Assembly (NCBI GenBank): GCA_002786025.1 | Contig: NHNW01000022.1 | Coordinates: 248,001-312,000, forward strand | Length of the DNA: 64,000 bases | Direction of reading: 5' to 3' | DNA from: Zasmidium citrigriseum | Taxonomy: Eukaryota > Ascomycota > Dothideomycetes > Mycosphaerellales > Mycosphaerellaceae | Shown: in pieces, positions 20,529 to 31,198 of the stretch | Layout: every line of letters starts with the position of its first letter | How positions within the stretch are numbered: the stretch's first letter is position 1 | The notes under the pieces: model-generated | The model's database searches: none | What the model was told of the DNA's origin: nothing | The model's input: the letters and a program-made list of their open reading frames with translations, nothing else | Made by a program: the position numbers and the translations under genes

Positions 20529-23500
20529 TCATAACACAATTGAGACTGCTGCGTAGAGCAAGGGTAAGAGCGCCAGCCAGGCGTGTGCTTGTCTACTGTT
20601 CAACCCAGCACTGGATGAAGTACTCGTTGGTGCAGTGCCGTCAGCAGTTGCAAGAGCAGATGATTCGACCTGTTCACTGCTCGTCACTGCGGTGGTCTCC
20701 GTGCTACTCGTCGTGCGGTCGCCGCTGGTGACGATGGCTGGTAGCGAGGTCTTCTCTTCAGCATGAGTACCAATACTCCTCGTACTCGATCCATCAACAA
20801 TCACTACTCCTCCGCTCTTGGCCGCGCTGAATGTCTGCCCGTTGAAGGGAGTCGCGCTACCCGGGAGCAGTGTGATCGTGCTGCTCTGTCCTACTAGCAC
20901 AATGTCGCTGTTTGATTCAGGGATGGCTGAGATGAGCGCACCGTTGGGTGCTGTGTATACCGAAGGCTCGTCTGATGTTGGTGAAGGCGTGGGCAGGGAG
21001 ACTGTCGAGCCGTCGATGATGAGGCCTTCATGGTTTGAGAGGGGCGCGATCGTTTGGCCGGCGAGGATCGTGCCAGTTCTGGCTAGGGTTGCTGTAGTTT
21101 CTGGGCCGGCTATTATGATGGCGTTGCTTTGAGATATGGCGGAGAAGGCGTTACCGTTAGAAGCTGTCCAGATCGCTGCTGGAGTTGCTGTCGCTGGTGG
21201 AGCTGAATTCAAAGGAATCGTAGAGTCTCCGATGATGATGCCTTCAAAGGGATGGAAGGTGACGGTTGCGGAGGCATCAATTGTGGCCTCTTGGCCGGGG
21301 TTGAGGAGGTGGGTGGTGCTTGGGTCGATTAAGATTATATCTGAGCCGGATTGAAGGGCCGTGAATGTGTTGGTTTTCGCTGTAATGGTTGCTAGCGGTT
21401 CATTTGGTTGAGTTGAGGATGCTGTGGGAGGCATTGATGTTGAGGGATCGAACGTAAAGAGCGGGTGGTCGTTGATTGTGTCGGATGGACCTTCGCGTTG
21501 AGTAGAAGCTTCAGGAGGCAGTTCGTTGTTGGACTGGCTCATTGGAGCCGGTGCGGAGTTCTGATCGAGAGACGTTGTTGGATCAAAAGAAAAGATCGGA
21601 GCGTTTTCCCCTGCGCTTGTTGGCTCTGGTCCAGATTCTAGGGCAGTTGTCGAAAGCACAGGCTCGCTCGGAATCGAGCTGGATGCTTCTTGAGTTGTTT
21701 TTGTGGGCGTTGCAACAGATGTAGCATCATGAGAGAACTGCGCTGCGGCTTCTGAGAATACATCCAAAGCATTGCTAGCCGGCGGGTCTTTTTTCGGTTC
21801 CTGAGTGCTTGTTGGCCCAGGATTTGGACTTTCTTGATTGGACTCAGTCGTTGGTTGCTGCGATGGTACGGGAAAGGCATTCGTAGGCTCGCCCTCGACA
21901 TTGGTCGAAGATGAGTCTGTCGGCGCTGGATCTTCATCTTGCGGTGTTGGGCTCGATGCTGGCTGAGTAGTCTCCGAAGTGGCTACAACTTGCGTTGGAG
22001 CTGGTGCTTGCGAAGCCGTATGAGCTGGTGTTGCGGGAGTAGTGGCATCGGGACTCGAATCAACTGCTTGAGTGGTTTTGGGATCACTGGGCAAAGTGAC
22101 ACCCGCCTCAGATGCTACCTCATGCAGAGCTGACGGTGGGCTATGTAGAGTTAGTCGCTGCCCAAGGGCAGGCTTAGAGCAAAGTGCACTTACTCATAGA
22201 CTCCAATGATCCCCCCAACACATCCATCCCAGTCAGGCTGCAGCTGTTGAACCTCGCGAGGAATCGATATAACAGGCTCGTAAGGCAAAGTCGTCGCGCA
22301 GAGCAGAGGCGTGTTCTCGGTATTGCAAGCAGCGGGCGCAGAGGTTCCGTATTTCAGGCATGAATACATGAGCGAATTCGAGGAAGAAGCGCATCTCGGC
22401 TGGCTCATGTAGATACTGTGCGGCACGGGAGTCACATAGAGATCCGTGAAGTTGAAGGAAGCCGTCTCTTGCATTCCCCAGTACCTTCCCCATCCGTATA
22501 AGCTGGACAGGGTTGCAGAGTCGGTCACGGCGACGATGATGTTTGACATTGTGGAGCCCAGAACCTTGCAAGAATTTGACGCGTGGAGTTTATCGAATGA
22601 GATGTACACAGTCGGGCTTGTCAGTGTCGTACCGTAGGCTTTAGCAGTCACAACCGCAGTAGGCTTGCCCGTAGTGGATGCAGCGATGAAGGTCCCGTTG
22701 CGCCAGCTCGTCGTCTCCGGAGGCCAATACAGCAACTTGACTCTGCTGCCACTCACTCGGCAAGACTGGCAGCCCACAGTACAGCCGGGTGCAAGAGTAC
22801 TCGAAGTCGGCCAGGATGAAGACATCGATGTCGTTCCGTTGACAGTGACCGGAATGAGGTCCAAGCCTATCTTTCCTCCGACCTCGCCGGCTTCTCCTCG
22901 TTCGGAGGCAAGCCATTTGGACATGACGGTCTCGCATAGGGCTTTCGGAACGCTGGCCTGTGTACATGGTGGTCGGCCAAGGTAGTTGTGGGCGCCGCTG
23001 TTACCCCAATCGACCCAGGAGGACTGGCAGTCTGGAACGTAAGATGGCAAGCTACATGGGGGCGGAGTAAGTGTGTTCGAGACTCTGGTCGTGAAAACCT
23101 TGGAGGTCGTTGAGTTTGAGTCGGATATCGTGCGCCAGACTTGGGATGAGGTGGTGAGGGTGGTTTCATACGTGGCTGTAGGAAAGTTGCCATTGCCTTC
23201 TGTCTCTGTGCTTGTGACTGGCCAGACACTATATGAGTACGTGTAATCGTAGGCGGTGATTTGTTTGGTGAAGGTTGTGAACATCGAAGAGATCTTCTCG
23301 CTCATTTGCCAGTAGTCGGCCCATTTTGCCCAGCATTGATCCGTAAAGTTGGTACCGTTGTAGGTCGATGCAAGAGTTGGCACCGATGTTCCTCGCAAGC
23401 CAGAGGAAATAGTCCCTGATGCTGCGGGTGATGAGCTTCCAAGGATGAGCCCAAGACCAGAGGCGATATAGTCGCCAACAATAGCCGTCGAAGCGCTGGG

Positions 23501-23608
23501 GGTCGATTCGCTTGAGGCATTGGTGTATCGAGCGCCAGCGAGCGTAGTTGAAGAAGTTGTATCGAGGACAAGGAACCAAAAGAGATGGAGTACTGTAAAC
23601 GACTTCAT
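20529..23608 (-). CDS. Large secreted Ser/Thr-rich protein, probable GPI-anchored cell-wall protein
   Basis: Minus-strand exons 23608-22194 and 22140-20529 (53-nt intron, donor GTAAGT, branch GACTAAC); 1008 aa. Seen: signal peptide MKSFTVLHLFWFLVLDT; an N-terminal half with many N-glycosylation sequons and paired cysteines (DCQSSW, GCTVGCQSCRV); a long Pro/Ser/Thr-rich spacer; three tandem units at about residues 730-928; then a Ser-rich stretch and a hydrophobic tail ending LALLPLLYAAVSIVL, preceded by small residues, as in GPI anchoring. No catalytic domain recognised. A role in the cell wall or adhesion is inference from architecture. The start is the ATG at 23606-23608; the slightly longer frame begins with TTG. 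It converges with cul3, 297 bp between stops. Confidence 0.82.
20772..21368 (-). repeat. Three tandem protein repeats in the GPI protein
   Basis: Units of about 55-63 codons, each with the order: TA.NG..FSAI / S.S.IIL.G / T..L..G / G.T... / EGIIIDGST. Examples of the closing motif are EGIIIGDST, EGLIIDGST and GVVIVDGSST. The alternating hydrophobic pattern suggests short beta strands. Codons differ between units, so this is an old duplication. Confidence 0.65.
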
Positions 23609-25368
23609 GTTGGACAAGTTGAGCGGGCGTTAACGTGCAGCAGAGGCACAGAACGCAGATTTCTGAGAAAGACAAACATCGCGGGAGACTTACTCGAACA
23701 TATGCACATAGACGCCTGGTCAGTTTCCTCTAAAGGCCTTCAAAATAGACTGCTGTGCCGCAATGTATGCTTGGGCGCGTAAAAATTGGGTCCTCAAGCA
23801 ACATCAGAGGTTCGGCCAGACTAGCTCGCAGGGAATGGGAATGAAGCTGCGATGTATATAACTTCGTCGGTCGCATTGCAGTGGGCTGCATCTTTTCGAC
23901 CTTCTTGACTGGTTTGTTGGCGGTCTTGCCTGCTTCGGTGCACAAGGCAGTCACGTGGACTCGTGAAACGTTCAAGTTCATCGTCCAGACGCTCGCACCC
24001 AGCATCCAGTCTCCGTACACATCGTTTTGTGGCAGACACTGTGCCTGGCGGCAGACCTCACACGGTTTGCAGTCCTTGCTTGGTCCTTCGACGACGTTGC
24101 TGTCTCGCACGTCAGTACCACGGGCGCCGGAGCGCGACTTCCTGCCACCACCAAAGCACCACCGAGAGATGACCTTCAACCTCAAGACATTGCTTACAAC
24201 AGCATTGATCCTTCTTGACAGCGCCGAACACGTGGAGGGCTCGCACGGCTGGGCGCCTCCGCAAGGCACGAGGTTCCAAAACTGGAGGATGTCGCACACC
24301 GCAAACGGACGCATCTGGCCGGATGGAGAGGCAAACACCTGGTCCGACAACTGCAAGGGCCATCCATGTCGCTGGGTGGGCGCTGTGCATAGCCGCGAGA
24401 ATTCTCTGATCAGCCAAAAAGTCGGGATAGGCGAGGGTGATGCGTTTTCTCCTGCTGCAAGCAAAAGTGTTTGCGAATCGAGACGTCTGGTGGTGTTTCA
24501 GCAGTCAGCCACACGCAGGAATGGCCGGGCCTTAATCAAATCCGTCAACCAATCCGGCCGCGCCTCCTTCAAATGTCGATTCGCCAACCACATGTCTCGT
24601 TGCGCGACGCTTGCTGTGCTTCGCTGCCGCCGGTCGCAGACTCCCACACACCACCGACACACCGCGCACACAGCAACACCACTCCATCCAGTCCATGGCC
24701 GTCGCCAGCAGAAACACGACGTCGCGACTCGGCCATTTTCTGGCTCAGCGCGGCTCCGAAGCGTCCAGGCGTTCTCGCCCAGGAACAGGGCAACGCGAGA
24801 GACGATCTTCAGCCCTCCGCCCACTCAGCGTGCGGCGGCGGTGGGTCTGGCGGACACGCTCCCGACGACGCTGACGCGATGCACCGCACTTCTCCTGTCG
24901 GGCCCCTGCCATCTGCTGCCGTCGATTCGTCTGCCACGCAAGCACTCGCCCACACGGACGTCGTGAAACAGACTGTTCACGGCCCACAGCGCTGCTCCCG
25001 CTCGCTGCAGCAGGAAAAAGAGCATCACAGGAACAGGCAAGATCTCCTTTTGCGGCTCTGTGCGCGGCCGCCCATGTCGTGGTAACGTACAACTCTCCTC
25101 TGCTCCTGTTTCCTCTTCTTCTTCCTCTGCATCGCACGTTCCTTGGATCGCAATTGCTACCACCCTCGTTTTCAGAGCCTTCTGCTCGTTGCCCTCTCTG
25201 CCGCTCGTCCGTTTGGACCGCATTCATTCCTTTCTGATATTCCAGCAATTGCCCTGGTCGGCACCACGCTCGCAGCGCTCCAGCAGCCGCTTTTCTGTGT
25301 ACACCCTTTCCGACACCATCCCCGTCAATTCGAAACAATCCCCGTGAACGACTTCCAACCAGACGAAC
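23609..25368. other. Long leader region upstream of the GH128 gene, no confirmed gene
   Basis: 1.76 kb between two divergent genes. Long open frames exist on both strands (plus 23881-24966 with no ATG at its start; minus 24745-25851) but none resembles a known protein, and they overlap in opposite phases. An ATG at 24171 opens a short frame with a hydrophobic N-terminus (MTFNLKTLLTTALILL) that could be a small secreted peptide; evidence is weak. Pyrimidine-rich tracts at about 25090-25135 resemble a fungal promoter/transcript start. Confidence 0.4.
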
Positions 25369-26898
25369 ATGTCTCCCGTTAACAAGCTCTCCGTCTTGGC
25401 GTTTGCCTCGACTGCTCTTGCCATCCCGCAGATGGGCTATGGCCATGGACACGCCCACGGCCATCAGCACCTCCACGGAGCACACGGCACGGGATCCGCA
25501 GCACCTTTCCCCTACCCGAGTGCCAACGGAACCAGCGTTTGGGGAACTACGGGCACTGGTGCTCCCAGCTCTTCTCCAGCCCTGCCTGAGACGGCCACTG
25601 AGCACACCACGCAGTTCCAGACTGTCTACCAGACCGTCAGCGTCAACCAGGCCTACCCTTCCAGCGCCGTCAGCGCCGCTGGTGCCGCTGGCGGCGAGGG
25701 CGAGCAGTGCGGCGATGTCACCGTCACCAGCACCGAGAAAGTTTACGTGACAGTGACTGGCGGAGCCCCAGGTTCCAGCACCGACGTCTCCCCAGCCGGC
25801 TCCTCCTCTGGTAAACCAAAGTCGACCGTTCACATCACCTCGACCTACCATGCTCCAGGCGGCTACGGCTCCAGCAGCTCTGAGGCTGCCCCAGCGTCCT
25901 CCAGCGCGCCAGCTTCGGCCCCAGCTTACTCGGCGCCTGCATCTAGCAGCAGCGAGGCTTCTCCAGAGACCACTTCTGAGGCTTCGGCCCCAGCTTACTC
26001 TGCACCAGCCTCCAGCTCTGCATCGGCACCTCTGTCAATCTCGATCTCTGTGCCAAAAGACAGCGCTCCTGCCTCTTCCTCCGCCGCCGCTGTCCCAACC
26101 GGATACTCCTCCGTTGGTGACAAGGGCGCTGAGGGTGCCGCTGCCACTGCTACTTCGTCTGCCCCAGCCAGCTACAGCTCGTCTTCTAGCTCTGGCTCCT
26201 CCGGAAAGCGTGGTCTCGCTTACAACGATGCCAGTTTGGTCGACTGCTTCAGTGGCTCTAACCACGTCTCTTGGGCCTACAACTGGGAGTCTGATGCCAA
26301 GGGCTTGAGCGGATTCACCTACATCCCAACGCTCTGGGGTAACTCGGCCACCTACTGCGATTCGTGGGAGTCCAACGCCAACTCTGCCATCAGCAGCGGC
26401 TCGACTCACCTCTTCTCCTTCAACGAGCCAGATCTCCCCGCCCAGGCCAACTTGTCTCCTGAAGCCGCCGCCGAGGCTTACAAGCAGCACATGAACCCCT
26501 TCAAGGGCAAGGCTCAGCTCTGCGCTCCAGCCGTTACCAACGGTGGTGGCGACATGGGTCTCACCTGGCTGCAGAACTTCTTGGACGCTTGCGGTGATGA
26601 CTGCCACATTGACTGCTTGAACATCCACTGGTATGATGCTGCCTCGAACACTGCCTACTTCAAGCAGCACATCCAGCAGGCCATCGACATGGGCAAGGGC
26701 AAGCCTGTCTTCGTCTCTGAGATGGGTGCTACTGGCTCCAGCGACGAAATCTCCAGCTTCTTGCAGGAGGTCATGCCTTGGATGGACTCCAACGACAGCG
26801 TTGCCGGATACGCCTACTACATGGTCTCTGACGGCCTTCTCGTCACTGGCTCCGAGCCATCTACCTATGGTAGCACCTACAAGACCTACTCTTCTTAG
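25369..26898 (+). CDS. Secreted GH128 endo-beta-1,3-glucanase with Ser/Pro/Ala linker
   Basis: 509 aa, single exon. Signal peptide (KLSVLAFASTALAIP), a His/Gly-rich patch (GHGHAHGHQHLHGAHG), then about 200 residues of Ser/Ala/Pro linker with imperfect repeats of the type SAPASSS, and a C-terminal catalytic domain starting at KRGLAYND (about residue 280). Seen in that domain: SFNEPD with acid/base candidate Glu353, NIHWYD, and VFVSEMG with nucleophile candidate Glu451. These are the signatures of the Glyco_hydro_cc / GH128 glucanases that cut beta-1,3-glucan in fungal walls. There are four paired cysteines in the domain. Likely acts on the fungus's own wall; it may be wall-bound through the linker. 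Confidence 0.93.
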   Translation: MSPVNKLSVLAFASTALAIPQMGYGHGHAHGHQHLHGAHGTGSAAPFPYPSANGTSVWGTTGTGAPSSSPALPETATEHTTQFQTVYQTVSVNQAYPSSAVSAAGAAGGEGEQCGDVTVTSTEKVYVTVTGGAPGSSTDVSPAGSSSGKPKSTVHITSTYHAPGGYGSSSSEAAPASSSAPASAPAYSAPASSSSEASPETTSEASAPAYSAPASSSASAPLSISISVPKDSAPASSSAAAVPTGYSSVGDKGAEGAAATATSSAPASYSSSSSSGSSGKRGLAYNDASLVDCFSGSNHVSWAYNWESDAKGLSGFTYIPTLWGNSATYCDSWESNANSAISSGSTHLFSFNEPDLPAQANLSPEAAAEAYKQHMNPFKGKAQLCAPAVTNGGGDMGLTWLQNFLDACGDDCHIDCLNIHWYDAASNTAYFKQHIQQAIDMGKGKPVFVSEMGATGSSDEISSFLQEVMPWMDSNDSVAGYAYYMVSDGLLVTGSEPSTYGSTYKTYSS

Positions 26899-27660
26899 AG
26901 AGTAGGCTGGAACATGTACAGCGGAGGGCGTTGGAGGGAAAATGGACAGGGAAATGGGTTTTATGATCATCGGGATTCGTTCTTCGATTCTGTGTACTTT
27001 GACTTACATGGAGGGCGCATTTTCGATCGGAAAAGGATCACAGGCACAAGTTGGCATTTGGGCTGCGAGGCGCTTGATCTTTCTGATGGGACTCACCGGC
27101 GACTGCAGAGCCGATGGTATATAGAAATTGCATATACGAAGCCATGACAGCGAGCTTGTGTTTCGAAGATGTCTTTCAATCCGGAGTATGTCCATTCGTT
27201 CGGAGAACCAATGGAGGTAGTTGTGGTTCGTGCCTGAGGCCAAAGGAGTATGCTTTCGACGGATTCACTCAACACGAGCCAGGGATGGCGATCCAAGCAT
27301 GTGGCTCAGCACCTCCGAGGCTCCGCTCCGCTGGCTGGCGGTGGCAGGCATCGACAATCCATCCACCATCCGCCGAGTCTCGCATCTCACCTCACTCCAT
27401 ACACTCTATACCACCTCCTATTGAAACAAACGAGCTACCGACCTGCATTGCACTTGCAGACAAAGGGGCTCCAAGGGCGACGTAATCGGGCGGAAGCTCA
27501 CGCCAAGCTGACGACAGCCTCATTACGAGCCAAACTCTCTCACCAGCAACGCCGGCTCGTCGGATCGCGACTCCTACGCTGAATTAACCGTCCACGACAA
27601 CATCGTCTGTCGCGTCTCGCTTGGCATTGCGACGGCCACCACCACCGCGAGTCGCCCATC
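26899..27660. other. Intergenic, nothing recognised
   Basis: 762 bp between the GH128 stop and the TM9 start, both on the plus strand. Only short frames in conflicting phases; presumably 3' untranslated region and promoter. Confidence 0.5.
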
Positions 27661-29711
27661 ATGCGGCTACTAGAGCAACTGCCCACGCCGCTGTTGCTGC
27701 TATTGGCATCAGCGCCAGCAGCTCAGAGCTTCTACCTACCCGGTTGGTCCCAACATTCAACCCCCTCCCCTAAACATTCACTCACATGCCATTGTCACAG
27801 GTATCACACCCACCAACTACAAAGAAGGCGACCTCGTGCCCCTCACCGTCAACCACCTCACCCCCGCCCAATCCCAGCGCGACACCCAAGTCCGCTCCGC
27901 CTTCTCCTTCGAGTACTACCACTCCAACTTCCATTTCTGCAAACCAGAAGGCGGACCCAAATATGTCTCCGAATCGCTGGGAAGTATCCTCTTCGGCGAC
28001 CGCATCCAAACATCGCCATTTGCTCTGCACATGGCCAAGAATGAGACGTGCAAGGCGGTATGCAATGCGGAAGAGTTCGAGCCCCGAGATGCGAAATTCG
28101 TCAACAGGCGCATATGGCAGAATTATATCATGAACTGGCTCGTCGATGGACTACCTGCTGCGCAGCCTTACTGGGATCCCACCAGTGGCACCGAGTATCT
28201 GCAGCCGGGCTTCTTGCTGGGGACCGTGGAGAATGAAGAACCGCATTTGAACAACCATTACGATATCTACATCGATTATCACGAAGTGAGAAAGAATCAA
28301 TACCGAGTCGTTGGCATCATCGTGGAGCCGTTCTCAAGACGAGACTCGAAGAGACGGGGACCTGCGGATTTCAGCGCGGACTGCGGTGAGGGAGGACCAC
28401 CGATGGTTCTCTCGGAAAAGGACCGGACCAAGGTGACCTGGACATACAGCGTCTACTGGAGGCCCTCTTCGACGTCTTTTGCCACGAGATGGGACAAATA
28501 CCTGCACGTGTTCGATCCCAAGATCCACTGGTTCTCGCTCATTAACAGCGCTGTGATTGTTATGTTCTTGATTGGGATGGTCAGTACCATCTTGATCAGG
28601 ACCCTTAGGAAGGACATTGCGCGCTACAATCGGCTGGATCAGCTTGGATTGGATGATTTGAATGGCAACAGTGCGGAAGATGGCATTCAAGAGGATAGCG
28701 GGTGGAAGCTTGTCCACGGAGATGTCTTTCGTCCGCCAAAGCACTCTCTGGGACTCTCAGTCCTGGTCGGAAACGGCGCACAGCTGTTTATGATGGCTGG
28801 CTTCACGATCGTCTTTGCTGTGGTGGGATTCTTGTCACCCAGCAATCGCGGAAGTCTGGCCACAGTCATGATTCTGCTCTACACCGTCTTTGGATTCGTC
28901 GGCGGGTACGCCAGCTCGCGGGTCTACAAGTCTTTTGGAGGCACAAAGTGGAAGCAACTCTTCATGTACACACCATCCGCAGTCCCGATCTTCGTCTTCG
29001 GCGTCTTCTTCCTGCTCAACCTCTTTGTGTGGGCCCGGCAATCCTCTGGAGCGGTCCCCTTCACCACAATGCTAGTCATCGTCGGCATCTGGTTCCTCAT
29101 CTCGGTCCCTCTGTCCATCGCAGGATCCTGGGTTGGCTTCCGCCAGCCGATGAACGACCCGCCAGTTCGCACAAACCAGATCCCACGACAGATTCCCCCT
29201 TCAACCGGATATCTGCGCCTGGTCCCAAGTATGCTCCTCGTCGGCGTCCTCCCCTTCGGCGCCATCTTCGTGGAACTCTACTTCATCATGAGCTCACTGT
29301 GGAGCAACCGGATCTACTACATGTTCGGCTTCCTCTTCCTCAGCTTCGGCCTGCTCATCGTCACCTCGGCGGCTGTCACAATCCTCATGATCTACTTCCT
29401 ACTCTGCGCGGAGAATTACCACTGGCAGTGGAGGGCGTTTGCTAGCAGTGGCGCCAGCGCGGGTTATGTGTTTGTGTATAGCTTGCTGTACTGGGCGCGG
29501 ATGCTCAGTTTCAGCAGTTTTACCGGTGGGTTGCTGTATTTGGGTTATTCGGTGTTGTTGAGCTTTTTATGGTTCTGTTTGAGTGGTGAGTACAGAAATA
29601 TCTTTGAACACTGTGGATATGAGCTGACATGTGTTACTTGCAGGCTCGATAGGCTTCTTCGCGTGCTGGATCTTTGTCCATCGGATCTATGGCTCGCTCA
29701 AGATTGATTGA
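27661..29711 (+). CDS. Transmembrane 9 superfamily (EMP70/nonaspanin) protein
   Basis: Exons 27661-27742, 27801-29585 and 29644-29711; 644 aa. Nine-helix protein of Golgi and endosomes that helps sort membrane cargo. Seen: signal peptide ending AAQSFYLPG, then ITPTNYKEGDLVPLTVN, the lumenal EMP70 domain with FEYYHSNFHFC and GSILFGDRI, WTYSVYW, a first helix after FSLINS, and a block of eight more helices. The final exon restores the conserved end GSIGFFACWIFVHRIYGSLKID, whose KxD-type tail matches the COPI-binding signal of the family. Donor GTGAGT for intron 2 and GTTGGT for intron 1. Length is normal. Yeast homologues are Emp70/Tmn2/Tmn3; which one is closest is not decided here. Confidence 0.94.
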
Positions 29712-30038
29712 GCGGATGGAGAGAAAGGAAGGATTGGATCCTGTGAGGAAGCGTTGGGTACGTTGTTTTTGATATGTTTTGATTAGCGAGTGAGAAAAAG
29801 ACTATACACGGACAGAATGTAACACGTACTCACTTTCATCCCAACATTACTCGGCCTTGCATGTCATATCGATGAGGATTCGAGAAGGATGCGCGCATTC
29901 ACCGAGCGGCTGAGCTTACTGCTCAGCTTGAACCCGTTGACCTGTTTTGGAAGGCTTCGCTATATGGGTCTTACTACTTGATATTCTTACCCCAGGGAAG
30001 GTGTGGACTCGTTTGCTTCTATCGTATTCACCCCAAAG
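29712..30038. other. Intergenic, nothing recognised
   Basis: 327 bp, same-strand spacer between the TM9 gene and the alpha/beta-hydrolase; no supported features. Confidence 0.5.
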
Positions 30039-30845
30039 ATGCCGAACGACGACAAACCCACGATTATCATCGCCTGCGGCGCTCACCACGTTCCTCACCA
30101 CTACCGATTCCTCACTTCCGCTCTCGAACAGTTCGGCTACATCGTTCGAGTCGTGCAACTCGCTTCTACCAGCAATGTTGTAATCGAAGACGCCATGACC
30201 AAGGACGTCGCCGTTATACGAGCCGCCGTCGAAGACGAAGTCAAACAGGGCAAGGAAGTGGTCATGCTCCTCCACAGCTGGAGCGGTTTCGTCGGGTGTG
30301 CTGCTCTGCGAGGTCTAGAGAAGCATGTGAGACATGTTGTGTTTCTGGCGGCGTGGATTCAACCGAGTGGAATGGGGAGTTGTGAGTGGTTGGGCGTTGA
30401 TGAGCTTTCTATGTACGGTGTGAGAGTAAGTCTGACTTGCCTGTATTGTGAGGAGGATGCTGATGAGGACAGGATGGATTGAATTTTGTCAAGGACCCGA
30501 GGGAGGTGTTTTATAACGACCTCCCGGATGACATAGCAAAGGATGGAGTGCAACACCTACTCCCGATGGTCAACTCTGTCACCAAGACGCCATTGATGTA
30601 CGAGGCTATGTGGGAGAAAGTGGAATGTACGTATGTGATTTGTGAGGAGGATAGGGCGGTTCCGGAAGCTTTCGCGGGGAAGATGATGAAGGAGAGTGGG
30701 TTTGAGGGGAAGGGAGGTGAGGACTGGTGGGGGGCATAGTCCGTTTTTGGGCTGTCCGGAAGTGTTGACGGGGATTGTGAGGAGGGCTGCTGGGGAGGAT
30801 GTTGGGGTTGAGGGGATTAGGTTGGATGAGGGTGCGTTGTTTTGA
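30039..30845 (+). CDS. Alpha/beta-hydrolase with a single-base frameshift near the 3' end
   Basis: Exons 30039-30425 and 30473-30845 (47-nt intron, donor GTAAGT). Member of the small AB_hydrolase_6 / salicylate-esterase-like fungal group. Seen: IIIACGAHHVPHHY near the N-terminus, nucleophile elbow LLHSWSG, and ICEEDRAVP holding the acid. Read literally the frame stops at 30737-30739, before the catalytic His. One base less in the G run at 30706-30709 opens a frame that continues GGGHSPFLGCPEVLTGIVRRAAGE to a stop at 30843-30845, supplying the expected His-Ser-Pro-Phe motif. So this is either an assembly error in a homopolymer or a genuinely broken gene. Substrate unknown. Confidence 0.75.
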
Positions 30846-31198
30846 GGAGGCGCGAAACGAAAGGTGGAGGGGGAGGGAGGGAGACGATATGTTCACGTCT
30901 TGGGAGTTGTTGAAGGAATGGTCGTTGGATTCGGGCTTCTATAATGATCTGGGAGTTTATCTTGCTGGAAGCGCACATTACTAGACCGTACCGCACGAAA
31001 ATGCAAACACAACAAGAAAAAGAACTATGGAAAGAACTTCCAAGTCGTTCCTTCGTCAAATAGCCTCGGCGCTAGTACAAGCGACCCTGAAAGTATAAAT
31101 GCGCCAAGTGAAGGAACGAGGAGGAGTGCGTGGCTGGCTGGGGAAGTCGAACCCCATGTCCATCACAACAACCTGGCTCCTTGCACATACCATCGATC
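30846..31198. other. Intergenic, promoter of the CAP10 gene
   Basis: 353 bp; contains a TATA box at 31094 and an upstream ATG at 31156 in another frame. Confidence 0.5.
31094..31100 (+). promoter_or_regulatory. TATA box (TATAAAT) of the CAP10 gene
   Basis: TATAAAT 105 bp upstream of the start codon. Transcription would then begin near 31125, including the upstream ATG at 31156 but not the one at 31099. Confidence 0.45.

Noticed and set aside
24745..25851. 368-codon minus-strand open frame
   Set aside because: Gly/Arg/Ser-rich, no motif, overlaps the start of the GH128 gene in antisense; typical of a high-GC shadow.
26035..26970. 311-codon minus-strand open frame
   Set aside because: Antisense to the GH128 catalytic domain, no recognisable protein features.
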